From: Pseudoalteromonas rubra | Lineage (GTDB): Bacteria > Pseudomonadota > Gammaproteobacteria > Enterobacterales > Alteromonadaceae | Assembly: GCF_005886805.2 (NCBI RefSeq) | Contig: NZ_CP045429.1 | Span: 3,442,501 to 3,506,500 of the forward strand | DNA length: 64,000 nucleotides | Direction of reading: 5' to 3' | Shown: in pieces, positions 8,946 to 19,333 of the stretch | Layout of the letters: every line of letters begins with the position of its first letter | Numbering within the stretch: the stretch's first letter is position 1 | Translations under genes and position numbers: made by a program | The notes under the pieces: model-generated | The model's database searches: none | Told to the model about the DNA's origin: nothing | The model's input: the letters and a program-made list of their open reading frames with translations, nothing else

Positions 8946-9416
8946 GTGTTTCACTGCGAGTTTACGCTGGATAAAGATTACTTTCGTGAGTGTTTTGATC
9001 AATCTTTGCCTTACAGCAATGTCAGCAAACCCAAATATGCCCTGGTGGCATTTTTATTTATATTAGGCTGTGTCGCTATCTACGGTCTGGACAACGCCTA
9101 TCTAGGCAACTTTTTGATTTTACTTGCCGTTTTAGAGTGTATTGCACATTACTATCGACGCCCTTGGTGGGTAGCAAGACAAATGGTGACGCGGGCCAGT
9201 GGCAGTAAAATAACGCTACAAATTGATACACAGGGGATCACGGCGACCAATCCGTATAAGTCCTATCAGATCCTCTGGTCAGAAGTGAATAAGGTAGCAG
9301 AAACCCAACTGGGCGTGGTGCTGGTGCGTGCGGGTACAAACCAGTACATCTCTAAAAAAGCCCTCTCCGCGGAAGCCTTAGAGTTTATTTTGAGCAAAAA
9401 AAATAGCCACGACTGA
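8946..9416 (+). CDS. YcxB-like membrane protein
   Basis: About 156 residues. The start is probably the GTG at 8946, eight bases after GGAG; the ATG at 8940 is only two bases from it. Two hydrophobic segments (about residues 30-65) are followed by a soluble C-terminal half with the YcxB-like pattern: IDTQGITATNPYKSYQILWSEV and a later QYISKKAL. Proteins of this family are small membrane proteins of unknown function. The stop codon lies inside the hairpin of the csrA terminator, so the two convergent genes share a 3' end. Confidence 0.65.
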   Translation: MFHCEFTLDKDYFRECFDQSLPYSNVSKPKYALVAFLFILGCVAIYGLDNAYLGNFLILLAVLECIAHYYRRPWWVARQMVTRASGSKITLQIDTQGITATNPYKSYQILWSEVNKVAETQLGVVLVRAGTNQYISKKALSAEALEFILSKKNSHD

Positions 9417-9423
9417 GTGGCTA
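9396..9423 (-). terminator. Terminator of csrA, overlapping the YcxB-like gene end
   Basis: TAGCCAC/GTGGCTA stem at 9404-9423. Read on the minus strand it is followed by a run of eight T, a strong terminator for csrA. On the plus strand only TTTT follows. Confidence 0.8.
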
Positions 9424-9464
9424 CCTTTTCGAATTCTACCGGGCTGTTGTCCGGGAATCAGGTA

Positions 9465-9656
9465 TTACATATTACCCGTAGTCGGGTTAGACTTTTCAGC
9501 CTGAATACGCATGTAGATCTCTTCACGGTGTACAGAAACATCTTTAGGGGCGTTAACGCCAATACGAACTTGATTTCCTTTAACACCTAATACGGTTACA
9601 GTTACTTCATCACCTATCATTAGAGTTTCGCCTACACGGCGAGTTAGAATTAGCAT
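9465..9656 (-). CDS. csrA: Carbon storage regulator CsrA
   Basis: 63 residues, [20 protein letters not shown] at the start. CsrA is a dimeric RNA-binding protein that binds GGA motifs near ribosome binding sites and controls carbon flow, motility and biofilm formation. RNA-contacting residues are visible in the first strand (LTRRVGE) and in the VHREEIY segment. A good AGGAG precedes the ATG. It lies downstream of lysC in the common gamma-proteobacterial order alaS-lysC-csrA, with a 90-base gap that could carry its own promoter. Confidence 0.98.
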   Translation of the reverse strand: MLILTRRVGETLMIGDEVTVTVLGVKGNQVRIGVNAPKDVSVHREEIYMRIQAEKSNPTTGNM

Positions 9657-9746
9657 TCTCTTGCTCCTGTTATTCCAAAATTTAAAAGATTCCGCGTCTT
9701 GGTCATTTTAATGAAAAGTTTCCGTAAAAGTAAGCAAAATTATTGC

Positions 9747-10967
9747 CTAATCGTCACTTTCCAGTTTAAAAGCGTCATGCAGAGCACGTACAGCCAACTC
9801 AAGGTATCGCTCATCGATTAATACTGAAATCTTTATTTCCGAGGTTGCAACTAACAAAGGTGAAATATTCTCTGCCGCCAGCGCCGAAAAGAATGTGCCG
9901 ACATTAGCAGAGTGCGACTTTAAACCCACCCCTACCGCTGAGATTTTTACAACCGCAGTGTTACTGACGATTTCAACTGCGCCAAACGTGTGCTGATGCG
10001 TCCTGAGCAAATCCAGCGCCTGCAGATGATCATTGCTGTGCACAGTTAAAGCATAGTCTATTTTGCCAGTATGTTGATTCATTTGACTGATCATGTCGAC
10101 TTCTATCGCATATTCACCTAGAAGTGACAAGATTTTAGCCAGGGTTGTGGGGCTGTCGGATGCCTGTTTAACCATCAGCAGACATTCATCTTTTTGATGT
10201 GCAATCCCCGATACCACTTTCTTATTCATGGGGCTTTCCTCGTAAGTTATCAAGGTCCCGGCATCTGGTTTAAAGGTAGATAAAACACGTAATGGTAGGG
10301 TATAACGCCCGGCCGCTTCGACAGAGCGGATCTGCAACACCTTAGCCCCCAGGCTTGCAAGCTCCAGCATTTCCTCGAATGTAACCCGAGTCATACGACG
10401 CGCTTTTGGTTCAATCCGGGGATCACAGGTATAAACACCGTCTACATCGGTGTAAATCTGACACTCATCAGCCCCCAACGCAGCGGCAATTTCAACAGCG
10501 CTGGTATCCGTCCCGCCACGTCCTAAAGTCGTGATATTGCCTTCAAGGTCACGGCCCTGAAAACCAGCAATGATACTAATGTGGTGCTGTTGCAGCTCTT
10601 GACGTAAACGTGAAGTATCTATATCAGCAATACGGGCACGACCAAACATATTGTCTGTGACAATACCGACTTGATCGGCCAGTAAACTGATGGCGGAATG
10701 GCCCCGTTTAATAATGGCCATTGCCAGTAAAGCGATAGATACCTGCTCACCGGTGGTCAGCAGGACATCGAGTTCTCTGGGGCTGGGTTGCGTGTCTATC
10801 TGTCTGGCCAGATTAATCAGACGATTGGTTTCACCTGACATGGCTGACAACACAACCACTACTTGATGACCAGCTTGTCGGGTCTTGACCACCAGGTCAG
10901 CGACAGCTTCAATACGCTCAACCGAGCCTACCGAAGTGCCACCAAATTTTTGAACGATCAGTGCCAC
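9747..10967 (-). CDS. lysC: Aspartate kinase (monofunctional)
   Basis: 406 residues. Phosphorylates aspartate in the first step of lysine, threonine and methionine synthesis. The kinase domain begins with KFGGTSVG (residues 7-14). It also shows TTLGRGGTDTSA (substrate and ATP binding) and YTDVDGVYTCDPR. Two ACT domains fill the C-terminal 140 residues and would bind feedback inhibitors. The short length and KFGGTSVGS start fit the Pseudomonas/Bacillus type rather than E. coli LysC or the ThrA/MetL fusions. It begins 3 bases after the alaS stop and is certainly co-transcribed with it. Confidence 0.95.
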   Translation of the reverse strand: MALIVQKFGGTSVGSVERIEAVADLVVKTRQAGHQVVVVLSAMSGETNRLINLARQIDTQPSPRELDVLLTTGEQVSIALLAMAIIKRGHSAISLLADQVGIVTDNMFGRARIADIDTSRLRQELQQHHISIIAGFQGRDLEGNITTLGRGGTDTSAVEIAAALGADECQIYTDVDGVYTCDPRIEPKARRMTRVTFEEMLELASLGAKVLQIRSVEAAGRYTLPLRVLSTFKPDAGTLITYEESPMNKKVVSGIAHQKDECLLMVKQASDSPTTLAKILSLLGEYAIEVDMISQMNQHTGKIDYALTVHSNDHLQALDLLRTHQHTFGAVEIVSNTAVVKISAVGVGLKSHSANVGTFFSALAAENISPLLVATSEIKISVLIDERYLELAVRALHDAFKLESDD

Positions 10968-10970
10968 GTG

Positions 10971-13574
10971 TTACTGAGTTTTCTCGGCCAGCCACGCTGA
11001 AACACTGGCCAATGCAGCATCCAGATTTTGTGGCTCTGAACCGCCAGCCTGGGCCATATCAGGACGGCCACCGCCCTTACCACCTACCTGTGCAGCCATA
11101 TGATTCACCAGGTCACCGGCTTTCACACGTCCAACCAAATCTTTAGTGACACCAGCGATCAGGCTAACTTTGTCACCATTTGCCACACCCAGAGCGATAA
11201 CCCCTGAGCCCATCTTGTTTTTCAGGTCATCAACCATGCCACGTAACGCTTTAGACTCAGTACCTGCTACGTTAGCAACCAACACTTTAATGCCATTGAT
11301 GTCCGTTGCAGATTCAAGTAAGGACGCTCCAGCGGCACTTGCCAGCTTATCATTCAGCTGAGACACCTGCTTTTCTAAACCTTTGGCTTTTTCAATCAGG
11401 GCTGCTACTTTGTCCAGCGCACTGCTGTTGTCGCCTTTCACCAAAGCTGCAATTTCTGCTAGCGTTTGTTCCTGATTAGCAACATAAGCAATAGCTTCAG
11501 CACCCGTTACGGCTTCGATACGACGCACACCCGCAGCAATACCGCCTTCTGAGACAATCTTGAACAAACCAATATCACCAGCACGAGACACGTGTGTACC
11601 ACCGCACAGCTCAATAGAGTAGTCACCAATCGACACGACACGTACTTCATCGTCGTACTTCTCACCAAACAGCGCCATGGCGCCCTTCTCTTTCGCCGCG
11701 TCTATGTCCATTAACTCGGTATTCAGCGCGAAGTTAGTGCGGATCTGTGCGTTGACGGCATCCTCAATCTCACGCAATTGCGCTTTGTTGACCCCTTCGA
11801 AGTGTGAAAAGTCAAAGCGCAGCTTATCAGCCATGACCAATGAGCCTTTCTGTGCAACATGTTCGCCTAATGCCTGACGCAGTGCTTCGTGCAAAATGTG
11901 CGTTGCCGTGTGGTTTTTCTTGATGTCTTCACGACGTGCAGCATCAACCTGAGCATCGGCCTTATCATTAACACCAATACGACCTGTAACACGACCATGA
12001 TGGGCAATGGCATTGCCAAGCTTTTGCGTATCTGTTACTACGAACTCGCCGGCCGCGACTTTCAGGCTACCGGTATCACCAACCTGACCACCTGACTCAG
12101 CGTAAAACGGTGTGCGGTCCAACACCACAATGCCGCTGTCACCTTCTTCAAGCACAGAAACAGACTGGCCTTCTTTGAACAGCTCCACCACAGTACCGGT
12201 ATAATGTGTCGCATCGTAGCCTTTAAAGTCGGATGACTTCTCAGATTTCAGCTGTTCGTTGTAATCGGCACCAAACTTACCCGCCTGCTGAGCCATCTTA
12301 CGCTGAGTTTCCATGCACTCTTTAAAGCCACGTTCATCGATGGTCATAAAGCGTTCACGCGCCACATCTGCTGTCAAATCTGCCGGGAAACCATAGGTAT
12401 CGTACAATTTGAACACCACATCACCTGGGATCACATCGCCTTCTAATGAAGCCAGGTGCTCTTCCAGGATAGCCAGACCGCGGTCTAGTGTCTTACCAAA
12501 CTGCTCTTCTTCAATACGCAGTACCTTCTCGATGATGGCACCTTGTTTAACCAGCTCAGGATAAGCTTCACCCATTTGCTCACTCAATGCGCTCACCAGC
12601 TGATGGAAGAATGCGCCCTTCGCGCCTAATTTATTACCGTGGCGAACTGCGCGACGAATGATACGACGCAGCACATAACCACGCCCTTCGTTGGATGGCA
12701 TCACACCATCAGCAATCAAAAATGCACAAGACCGGATATGGTCCGCGATAACGCGTAATGATTTATCTTCAAGATCCTGTGCACCCGTTACTTTTGCAGC
12801 TGCCGCAATCAACGCCTGGAACAAATCAATTTCATAGTTTGAATGCACACCTTGCATGATCGCTGAAATACGCTCAAGACCCATGCCGGTGTCGACAGAT
12901 TGCTTAGGTAGCGGCTCCATGGTGCCATCGGCATGACGGTTGTATTGCATAAAGACCAGGTTCCAGATTTCGATGAAACGATCACCGTCTTCTTCTGGCG
13001 ACCCCGGCGGTCCACCCCAGATCTCTTCACCATGGTCAAAGAATATTTCTGAACAAGGGCCACATGGACCGGTATCACCCATCGACCAGAAGTTATCCGA
13101 GGTAGCAATGCGTATGATTTTATCTTCCGGAACCCCCATCTCTTTTGACCAAATGTCATAGGCTTCTTCGTCATTGTGATAAACAGTGACCAGTAGTTTA
13201 TCTTTGGGTAGTTTGATTTCTTCAGTCAAAAATTCCCAGGCAAAGCGAATCGCATCTTTCTTGAAGTAATCTCCAAAGCTAAAGTTGCCCAGCATTTCGA
13301 AAAAGGTGTGGTGACGCGCGGTATAGCCAACATTTTCCAGGTCATTATGTTTACCCCCGGCACGCACACAGCGCTGTGAACTAGTCGCCCGATTGTAAGG
13401 ACGCTTTTCACCGCCCAGAAAAACATCTTTAAACTGCACCATACCGGCATTGGTAAATAACAACGTAGCGTCATTTCCCGGGATCAGTGAACTTGAAGGC
13501 ACCACCTGGTGTTGTTGTTTGGCAAAGTAGTCAAGAAAGCTCTGCCTTATCTGTGCGGTCGTCATCTGCTGCAT
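10971..13574 (-). CDS. alaS: Alanyl-tRNA synthetase
   Basis: 867 residues from the ATG at 13574, ten bases after AAAGGG; the longest frame adds 13 unlikely residues. Charges tRNA-Ala and edits mischarged serine and glycine. Class II motif 1 region ([20 protein letters not shown]), catalytic domain with [20 protein letters not shown] and the zinc/editing motifs HTATHILH and CGGTH are all present. The C-terminal C-Ala domain ends with [11 protein letters not shown]. Length is close to the 876 residues of E. coli AlaS. Start is 38 bases downstream of recX. Confidence 0.97.
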   Translation of the reverse strand: MQQMTTAQIRQSFLDYFAKQQHQVVPSSSLIPGNDATLLFTNAGMVQFKDVFLGGEKRPYNRATSSQRCVRAGGKHNDLENVGYTARHHTFFEMLGNFSFGDYFKKDAIRFAWEFLTEEIKLPKDKLLVTVYHNDEEAYDIWSKEMGVPEDKIIRIATSDNFWSMGDTGPCGPCSEIFFDHGEEIWGGPPGSPEEDGDRFIEIWNLVFMQYNRHADGTMEPLPKQSVDTGMGLERISAIMQGVHSNYEIDLFQALIAAAAKVTGAQDLEDKSLRVIADHIRSCAFLIADGVMPSNEGRGYVLRRIIRRAVRHGNKLGAKGAFFHQLVSALSEQMGEAYPELVKQGAIIEKVLRIEEEQFGKTLDRGLAILEEHLASLEGDVIPGDVVFKLYDTYGFPADLTADVARERFMTIDERGFKECMETQRKMAQQAGKFGADYNEQLKSEKSSDFKGYDATHYTGTVVELFKEGQSVSVLEEGDSGIVVLDRTPFYAESGGQVGDTGSLKVAAGEFVVTDTQKLGNAIAHHGRVTGRIGVNDKADAQVDAARREDIKKNHTATHILHEALRQALGEHVAQKGSLVMADKLRFDFSHFEGVNKAQLREIEDAVNAQIRTNFALNTELMDIDAAKEKGAMALFGEKYDDEVRVVSIGDYSIELCGGTHVSRAGDIGLFKIVSEGGIAAGVRRIEAVTGAEAIAYVANQEQTLAEIAALVKGDNSSALDKVAALIEKAKGLEKQVSQLNDKLASAAGASLLESATDINGIKVLVANVAGTESKALRGMVDDLKNKMGSGVIALGVANGDKVSLIAGVTKDLVGRVKAGDLVNHMAAQVGGKGGGRPDMAQAGGSEPQNLDAALASVSAWLAEKTQ

Positions 13575-13612
13575 GTGCTCATTACCCTTTATTGCTGCTG
13601 TAGTAACAGGCA

Positions 13613-14080
13613 TTACTCACCGTGTGAGTGTGCCTCGATAGCATAATCTATTTCGTCATAACGAAATCCGCGCGACATCATGTAGCGAATTCGTTTTGAC
13701 TTCTCTTTATAATCCAATTGAATTGTCGACCGGCTGTACTTTTTCTCGTAGGCACGCAACGCCACGCTAAACCAGTCGACTTCTTGTTCTTCTATTAAGT
13801 GTTGTAAATATGATTTGTCGACACCTTTGCGCTGCGCATCCATCATAACACGTTTTTCACCTAGTCCCTTGGCCACTTGCTGCGACAAGAAACTGGCGCA
13901 ATAGCGCTTGTCATCCAGGTAACCAAGCGACTCAAGCCAGTCAAGTAAACGTGTGATATACGCCTCTTCAGCCTCTTTTGCCCGTAACTTCTGAGCAATT
14001 AACTGACGCGAATACTCCTGCCTGGACAAAAGCCAAAGCGCATAATTCTTCAGCTTTTTCTCATGCTCATGTTGATCCAT
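13613..14080 (-). CDS. recX: RecA regulator RecX
   Basis: 155 residues with three tandem three-helix repeats typical of Rec[35 protein letters not shown] and [17 protein letters not shown]. RecX inhibits RecA filament growth and recombinase activity. In many gammaproteobacteria it follows recA; here recA is not adjacent and recX instead overlaps a membrane protein gene by one base (TGATG) and precedes alaS, which is also a common order. A position just upstream of alaS suggests co-transcription. Confidence 0.93.
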   Translation of the reverse strand: MDQHEHEKKLKNYALWLLSRQEYSRQLIAQKLRAKEAEEAYITRLLDWLESLGYLDDKRYCASFLSQQVAKGLGEKRVMMDAQRKGVDKSYLQHLIEEQEVDWFSVALRAYEKKYSRSTIQLDYKEKSKRIRYMMSRGFRYDEIDYAIEAHSHGE

Positions 14081-14880
14081 CAGGCGTCAAACCGGCCACT
14101 TTGCTGTTGCTGCTGCGGTGGCGTATCGTCACTTGATGCAGGCGGCTCAGAGACAGACATGATGGCCTGAAACGAGACAAAAAACCCAATGTATGCAATG
14201 GGCATCACCACCAATAGCGGGACCAACGACATAGGGATAGAAAGCAGCATTAACAGCGCTACCAACAGCCCAAATACTGTCAGAGGTGCCATGTTGTGAT
14301 AAAACACCAACAAAGACTGCTTCATCGCCTGAATAATACGGGGTTCATCACGGAAAAATACTAAGGGTAGCGCATAGGCAAAGGCCATCATCGCCAGCGA
14401 TTGTATAACAACAAAAATCGCAATGTCCGCAAAGGTAACCTGTGCAATGACTTGCGCCAACACTTGCGCCTCATCACTCTGTTCATTCACGCTTTGTAAT
14501 ACTTCCAGTGCAGGACCAAATAAGACGCCCAGCAAAGCACTCAGTAACAGCGCAATACCCATTTGGTACAAACCAAAGCGAAACAAATTCAGGCGCCGGC
14601 CTTTAGTTGAAAAGGGCACTAAAATGTCGGCCAAGGTAATCGCTTCACCCTGTTGTTTTTTCACCACTGCCAGATAAAATCCCACGGTCAAAAAAGGCGA
14701 CGCCAGTACAGCCACGAGCTGTAATGGCGGAAAGACGAAAGGCACCAGGCTCACTACAACCATGAGCAGGTACATCATGACAAAGGTAAAAGGTTGGGAC
14801 TTGAAAATAATCCACCCGGCTTTAAGCCACTGCAAGCCATACCCTGCGGTAAACGTTTTAAATTCTGTTGGCATATTCAT
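14080..14880 (-). CDS. BPSS1780-like integral membrane protein
   Basis: About 266 residues from an ATG at 14880 (the ATG at 14874 is an alternative; no strong ribosome binding site). Six or so hydrophobic segments are visible, among them FVMMYLLMVVVSLVPFVFPP and LTVFGLLVALLMLLSIPMSL. The N-terminal pattern (GLQWLKAGWIIFKSQP) and overall plan fit the BPSS1780/DUF2189-type family of uncharacterised inner-membrane proteins. The tail is polar and Gln-rich. It overlaps recX by one base. Function unknown; the family assignment is tentative. Confidence 0.7.
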   Translation of the reverse strand: MNMPTEFKTFTAGYGLQWLKAGWIIFKSQPFTFVMMYLLMVVVSLVPFVFPPLQLVAVLASPFLTVGFYLAVVKKQQGEAITLADILVPFSTKGRRLNLFRFGLYQMGIALLLSALLGVLFGPALEVLQSVNEQSDEAQVLAQVIAQVTFADIAIFVVIQSLAMMAFAYALPLVFFRDEPRIIQAMKQSLLVFYHNMAPLTVFGLLVALLMLLSIPMSLVPLLVVMPIAYIGFFVSFQAIMSVSEPPASSDDTPPQQQQQSGRFDA

Positions 14881-15025
14881 CAATTCATTGTGAAACAGAC
14901 CGATTATACTGGGTCAAGGAAGGACTTAAAAGGTCAGATGGGGGAATTTTCAACTCGTTACCTACAACATCTGAGTCGATACTGGTCAATCGACAAAACC
15001 AACTGACCAGCGTGTTGCCTACGAC

Positions 15026-15658
15026 CTAGATTTCGTCTGGCTTTTTGATCTTTTTAATGTCTAACATGTGCGAGCCATGTTTTACTTTGGTCTCGAGGTA
15101 ATTTTTATTTCCGGCCACACCCACTTTAACATGTGCATGCGTGCCCACCACTTCCTCAACCTCAATCCCGGCATCTCTGAGCGCGTTAAGCTTACGGGGG
15201 TTATTGGTCATCAGCCGAACGTGATCCAGGCCAAGTGCCTGCAACATCAGTACCGCATCCGAAAAGTCACGCAAGTCATCATCAAACCCAAGGTGATTAT
15301 TCGCTTCATAGGTATTCATGCCTTGTGACTGCAGCACGTATGCGTCGATCTTATTATATAGCCCAATCCCTCTGCCCTCCTGACGGAGATATAAAAGCAC
15401 CCCCCCCTGCTGATGCATCGCTTCAATACTCTCATTAAGTTGTTCACCACAATCACACCGTGACGAGTGGAATACGTCACCCGTTAAACATTCAGAATGC
15501 ATTCTAATCAGCGGCACTGACTGCTCGCTATCGGCACGATTAAACACCAGGGCAACGTGTTCCTGGCCGTCCTGTAACCCTTCAAATGAGACGATTTCTG
15601 CGGGGATATGACTACGCTGCCCAACATTCAGCTCAACTCTTGCTCTTACTTGTGCCAC
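15026..15658 (-). CDS. ribA: GTP cyclohydrolase II
   Basis: 210 residues. Opens the imidazole ring of GTP, releasing formate and pyrophosphate, in the first step of riboflavin synthesis. The zinc site is complete (Cys57, Cys68, Cys70 in [16 protein letters not shown]). The catalytic loop [15 protein letters not shown] and the late LMTNNPRKL segment follow. It is a stand-alone RibA, not fused to DHBP synthase, and no other riboflavin gene is adjacent. A perfect 7-bp palindrome lies 27 bases upstream of its ATG. Confidence 0.96.
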   Translation of the reverse strand: MAQVRARVELNVGQRSHIPAEIVSFEGLQDGQEHVALVFNRADSEQSVPLIRMHSECLTGDVFHSSRCDCGEQLNESIEAMHQQGGVLLYLRQEGRGIGLYNKIDAYVLQSQGMNTYEANNHLGFDDDLRDFSDAVLMLQALGLDHVRLMTNNPRKLNALRDAGIEVEEVVGTHAHVKVGVAGNKNYLETKVKHGSHMLDIKKIKKPDEI

Positions 15659-16020
15659 GACTACAAAATACCTAATTGCAAAAATGTGATAATATCACAA
15701 AAAATACTGTAACAGACTATATGGTGGCTAAGCCACCCAGTTACAAGTCCTCAGACTAAATACTGGCAAATACACCGAACACCGCTAGGCTATTAATATC
15801 AGACTAGGTTAATTTGCAACCAATTCTAGAGCATAGCTCAGGCGCTAATGGATTAAAAATTTCTCATTTAGAACAAATGAATAGCAATTTTTTCAGCATT
15901 AACGCCGAGGTTTCCTCATTGTATGATTGGCTACTTAATTAAGCAGGTTTGATATCAGAACTGCCCGGTGCCACTCGCACTAGTGCATTTTCTACTGAAA
16001 TAATATCTTAATGGTAACTG
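15659..16020. other. Intergenic region between ribA and the porin operon
   Basis: 362 AT-rich bases between divergent genes. The palindrome TGTGATA-A-TATCACA at 15685-15699 overlaps a possible ribA -10 region. No FMN riboswitch fold, small RNA or coding frame was recognised. Confidence 0.45.
15685..15699. promoter_or_regulatory. Palindromic operator-like site upstream of ribA
   Basis: TGTGATA and TATCACA surround a central A. It resembles half sites of the CRP/FNR family, but the TGTGA and TCACA halves are five bases apart instead of six. Its closeness to the ribA start suggests repression. Confidence 0.4.
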
Positions 16021-17250
16021 ATGCGCTCGAAAATTGTGATGTTTTTATCCCTGATCTGGTGCCTTGCGCTACCTACGCAAGCAGATCAGCTAAAAGTGGA
16101 TGGCTTTGCCACATTAGATATCAACATCAGTAACTCCCAAACAGCCGGGATCCGACATGTGATCTCGCAACCCGACGCCAGCTATTTAGGTGAGCCCAGC
16201 TTTGCCAACTCCTCCATTGGCTTACAGTTCGAGTGGCAATCGTCTTCGCAACTGCAGTGGGTGGCGCAAACCGTGCTCAAAGAACGCAAAGAGTACAAGC
16301 TTGATTACCTTATTCAAATGGCTTTTGCTCGCTACACCCTGACACCTAACTGGCAATTTCGCATTGGTCGTACCGGACTCGATCTCTATATGATGACGGA
16401 GTACCGAGATATTGGCTTTGCGTTTAATTATGGTCACCCCCCCACTGAGTTTTACGCGGTTGTACCACATCAAAGCCTGGATGGCATTGATGTCACTTAT
16501 ACCTATCCACTTGAACAAAGTGTCCTGACTTACAAAGTGTTCGCCGGACGTTCAAATGCACCGATAATCAGTGACGAAGATTTCATCTGGGATGTTGAGC
16601 TGAAATCTATATATGGCATGGGCCTGTCGTTGCAAACCCAAAATTGGCTGCTGCGCAGCAATTTCACCACCACTCAGGCTGGTAACACTAATGAGCAACA
16701 GATTCAATTGCTCAGCGCTTTACAACAAATACCAAACGCTGTCTGGCCTACACGCCAGGCATTGATTGAATCCTTGCAAATTAAAGGCAAACGGTTTAAT
16801 TACTTTACACTCGGAGCCCACTACGACGACAGCCATTGGATTTTACAAAGTGAGCTCGCCTATATCGACTCAAACTCTGAGGTGCTCAATCATTTAAAAG
16901 CCGGATACATCAGTGTCGGCACGCACCTGGACAACGACACTTGGTTACTAACTCTCAGTGCTGCAAAATCTAACAACCGTGTTGATCCGGGGCCTTTGCT
17001 GACGACACCTCAGCTCGATGCGCTCTATCATGGTGTGATCCGTCACACCAATTTTTACCTGATAGATCAACATACCTGGTCGTTAAGCTGGCGACGCGAT
17101 CTAACCTCCACGCTGGCAGCGAAAATCCAACTTGATCACACCCAGGCCAACCACTTACCATCGGCCTTTTACCTCCACAAGAACTTGTCGTCTGGAGATC
17201 ATGACAGATATTTTCAGTCACTTGGACTCAGTCTGAATTGGGTGTTCTGA
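16021..17250 (+). CDS. Porin-like outer membrane beta-barrel protein
   Basis: 409 residues with a signal peptide (about 1-21, cleavage after TQA). The mature part alternates amphipathic strands separated by turns and ends with an aromatic residue in LSLNWVF, the usual recognition signal for outer-membrane insertion. I see no family-specific motif. Neighbours are informative: its TGA overlaps the ATG of a PstS-like periplasmic protein gene by one base, and that gene overlaps a diguanylate cyclase gene. The three products therefore appear to work as a stoichiometric unit, perhaps for solute or anion sensing. Confidence 0.75.
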   Translation: MRSKIVMFLSLIWCLALPTQADQLKVDGFATLDINISNSQTAGIRHVISQPDASYLGEPSFANSSIGLQFEWQSSSQLQWVAQTVLKERKEYKLDYLIQMAFARYTLTPNWQFRIGRTGLDLYMMTEYRDIGFAFNYGHPPTEFYAVVPHQSLDGIDVTYTYPLEQSVLTYKVFAGRSNAPIISDEDFIWDVELKSIYGMGLSLQTQNWLLRSNFTTTQAGNTNEQQIQLLSALQQIPNAVWPTRQALIESLQIKGKRFNYFTLGAHYDDSHWILQSELAYIDSNSEVLNHLKAGYISVGTHLDNDTWLLTLSAAKSNNRVDPGPLLTTPQLDALYHGVIRHTNFYLIDQHTWSLSWRRDLTSTLAAKIQLDHTQANHLPSAFYLHKNLSSGDHDRYFQSLGLSLNWVF

Positions 17251-17726
17251 TGCGGCTGCAAGTACTATCAAGCATTCAGCATACCCTGACAGGGCTGCAA
17301 AAATTATTCAGAATGGCCTTGAGCCTGTCGCTGTTCATTTGTTTTACCACTGACGCGAACGACCCTCTGGTGGTAATTGTGCACAAGGACAACCCTAATC
17401 AGCAGATTTCCCAGCACCAGCTGGTCGATCTCTATATGGGCAAATATACCGCCTTCCCGGACGGCACCTTGGCTAACGTCCTGGACTATGAACAAGGGCA
17501 TCCTTTACGCACTATTTTTCTGACATCATTAACAGGGCGCCCTATTAATCAGATAAATGCATACTGGTCACAGGTAAAATTTAGTGGTAAGGCCTCTTTC
17601 CCACAAGCATATCAATCAATCGACGCTATACTTGAAGAAGTCGCATCTACGCCCGATGCAATTGGTTATGTGCCCGCAACTGCGGTTACTGAGGACGTCA
17701 AAGTGGTGTATCGTTTTGTTCAATAA
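17250..17726 (+). CDS. PstS-like periplasmic substrate-binding protein (short)
   Basis: 158 residues from the ATG at 17250 (sequence TGATG, coupled to the porin stop). A signal-like hydrophobic segment (about 20-32) is followed by LVVIVHKDNPNQQISQHQLVDLYMGKY. That opening and the later ITDQ-poor, IGYVPATAV segment resemble one lobe of phosphate-type PstS binding proteins. At 158 residues it is about half the size of PstS, so it should be a single-lobe, sensor-type derivative rather than a complete transporter component. No Pst permease genes are near. Confidence 0.7.
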   Translation: MRLQVLSSIQHTLTGLQKLFRMALSLSLFICFTTDANDPLVVIVHKDNPNQQISQHQLVDLYMGKYTAFPDGTLANVLDYEQGHPLRTIFLTSLTGRPINQINAYWSQVKFSGKASFPQAYQSIDAILEEVASTPDAIGYVPATAVTEDVKVVYRFVQ

Positions 17727-19275
17727 ACACAGTTTGATCACACGGCTAACCCTTTTACTGAGTCTGGTGACGCTGCTTTTCAGTGTGATCTACGCAAAGC
17801 TCTATTATCGGCACGTGTTTGATGAAGAGCTGGCACGGGCCAGCGACACAGTTATGCAAATAGGGAAAACGGTGTCGTCTACAGCATCTATCGCCGCTTA
17901 CCTTGAAGACAAAGATTTGGCCACAGAAGTCGTTAACGGGCTGGTGAGCAACGATATTATTTTATCAGCTGCGCTCGTCAGTAAAGATACTTTACTGGCC
18001 AAGAGCATATTACACAGCGGTCCGGGCAGTATTCAGATCAAACTGGTCAATCCGTTTTTTCTGTCAGAGCACATTGGCTTAATACATATCGCACCAAACA
18101 CCCAAATTATTGAACAGAATGCACAAAATATCGCGCTGGGCGGCGTCAGAACCATGTTGGTCGTGATCCTGCCTATCATAATCTTACTGACGACCCTAGT
18201 TTATTGGCAAGTCACCCGACCCTTGAATCACCTCGGCAAACAATTAGCAAAGATCCTTCCAGGCAGTGCTCAGCGCCTAAAAATAGACAAGCACGCCCAT
18301 CATAACGAGATAGGTCGTATTGAACTCGGGATCAATACCCTACTGGACAAAGCCGAGGTGTTATTCGAGCAAGAGCGCAACCTCAGAGCAGAAGTGGTGG
18401 AGCTGGAAAAACGCTTTCGGTTGATGTTCGAGCAGTCATCTTCGCCCACCTTACTGGTTAAAGATGAAGGAGATATTTTGTTGATCAACGATGCAGCAAA
18501 AGATCTGCTCGTTGGTATGGGCGTAGACATAGATGAACGATTTCCGGAGAATCTGGGACTGTACTGTAAAACCCCGGATATTCTTTACACCTTCACTGAA
18601 AACAGCATCAAACAAAAACAAGTGATGCAGTCTGAATTTGAATTCATAAACCCACTGACTCAAACCACCGTATGGTTGAGCATTATTGTACTCAACACAC
18701 TGAGCGACGGAAAATGGTATTTTCAGGTGTTCCTTGCCGACATTACTCTGCGTAAGACCATGCTCAACCAGCTCAACAAGCGCGCGCAAAGGGACAGCCT
18801 CACTGGACTGTATAATCGCTACGGTGCAGAGCTCATGTTACTCGACTGGATAGACAATCAATGTACATTTAGCCTGCTGCTCATAGACTTAGACAAGTTT
18901 AAACCAATCAACGACGTGTATGGTCACAATGCTGGAGATGCGCTGCTCAAGCACGTAGCAAGTCAATTATCTAACACGATGGGCACCACAGACCTGGTTT
19001 GCCGCTGGGGGGGAGATGAATTTTTGGTTGCCCGGCTGGATATAACACAACAAGAGCTTACTCGTCTTGCTCAGGCACTACTCGAAGCAATCAATCAGCC
19101 TATGCCATTTGAACATCGTGAAGGACAGACCGAGCTGGTGGTGGGTGCCAGTATCGGTATTGCGCACTTCCCTCAGCATGCAGAAAACCTAAAAGGCCTG
19201 GTGGAATGTGCTGACGTCGCAATGTACAGCATTAAAAAGACCTCCAGGAATAACTTTACCTTTTATTCCAATTGA
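17716..19275 (+). CDS. Membrane diguanylate cyclase with HAMP, PAS and GGDEF domains
   Basis: About 519 residues if the TTG at 17716 is used; no ATG or GTG with a ribosome binding site fits, and the upstream frame lies inside the preceding gene, so the start is uncertain. An N-terminal membrane segment, a periplasmic domain of roughly 110 residues and a second membrane segment are followed by HAMP, a coiled-coil stretch and a PAS-like domain (FEQSSSPTLLVKDEGDILLIN). The C-terminal GGDEF domain is intact (RDSLTGLYNRYG, LLIDLDKFKPIND, RWGGDEFLVA), so it should make cyclic di-GMP. No RxxD inhibitory site is evident before GGDEF. The gene overlaps the PstS-like gene. Confidence 0.85.
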   Translation: MFNKHSLITRLTLLLSLVTLLFSVIYAKLYYRHVFDEELARASDTVMQIGKTVSSTASIAAYLEDKDLATEVVNGLVSNDIILSAALVSKDTLLAKSILHSGPGSIQIKLVNPFFLSEHIGLIHIAPNTQIIEQNAQNIALGGVRTMLVVILPIIILLTTLVYWQVTRPLNHLGKQLAKILPGSAQRLKIDKHAHHNEIGRIELGINTLLDKAEVLFEQERNLRAEVVELEKRFRLMFEQSSSPTLLVKDEGDILLINDAAKDLLVGMGVDIDERFPENLGLYCKTPDILYTFTENSIKQKQVMQSEFEFINPLTQTTVWLSIIVLNTLSDGKWYFQVFLADITLRKTMLNQLNKRAQRDSLTGLYNRYGAELMLLDWIDNQCTFSLLLIDLDKFKPINDVYGHNAGDALLKHVASQLSNTMGTTDLVCRWGGDEFLVARLDITQQELTRLAQALLEAINQPMPFEHREGQTELVVGASIGIAHFPQHAENLKGLVECADVAMYSIKKTSRNNFTFYSN

Positions 19276-19333
19276 GCACAGTTGCATGGCTCAGCATTAC
19301 TCTGACTGAGCCACCCTTCTTATTGAATAGCCC

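Noticed and set aside
8679-9002. 107-codon minus-strand frame between oadG and the YcxB-like gene
   Set aside because: Overlaps the YcxB-like gene start, no ribosome binding site and poor protein-like composition.
15659-16020. FMN riboswitch upstream of ribA
   Set aside because: The conserved RFN-element bases (AGGGGUC-type core and multi-arm fold) are not present.
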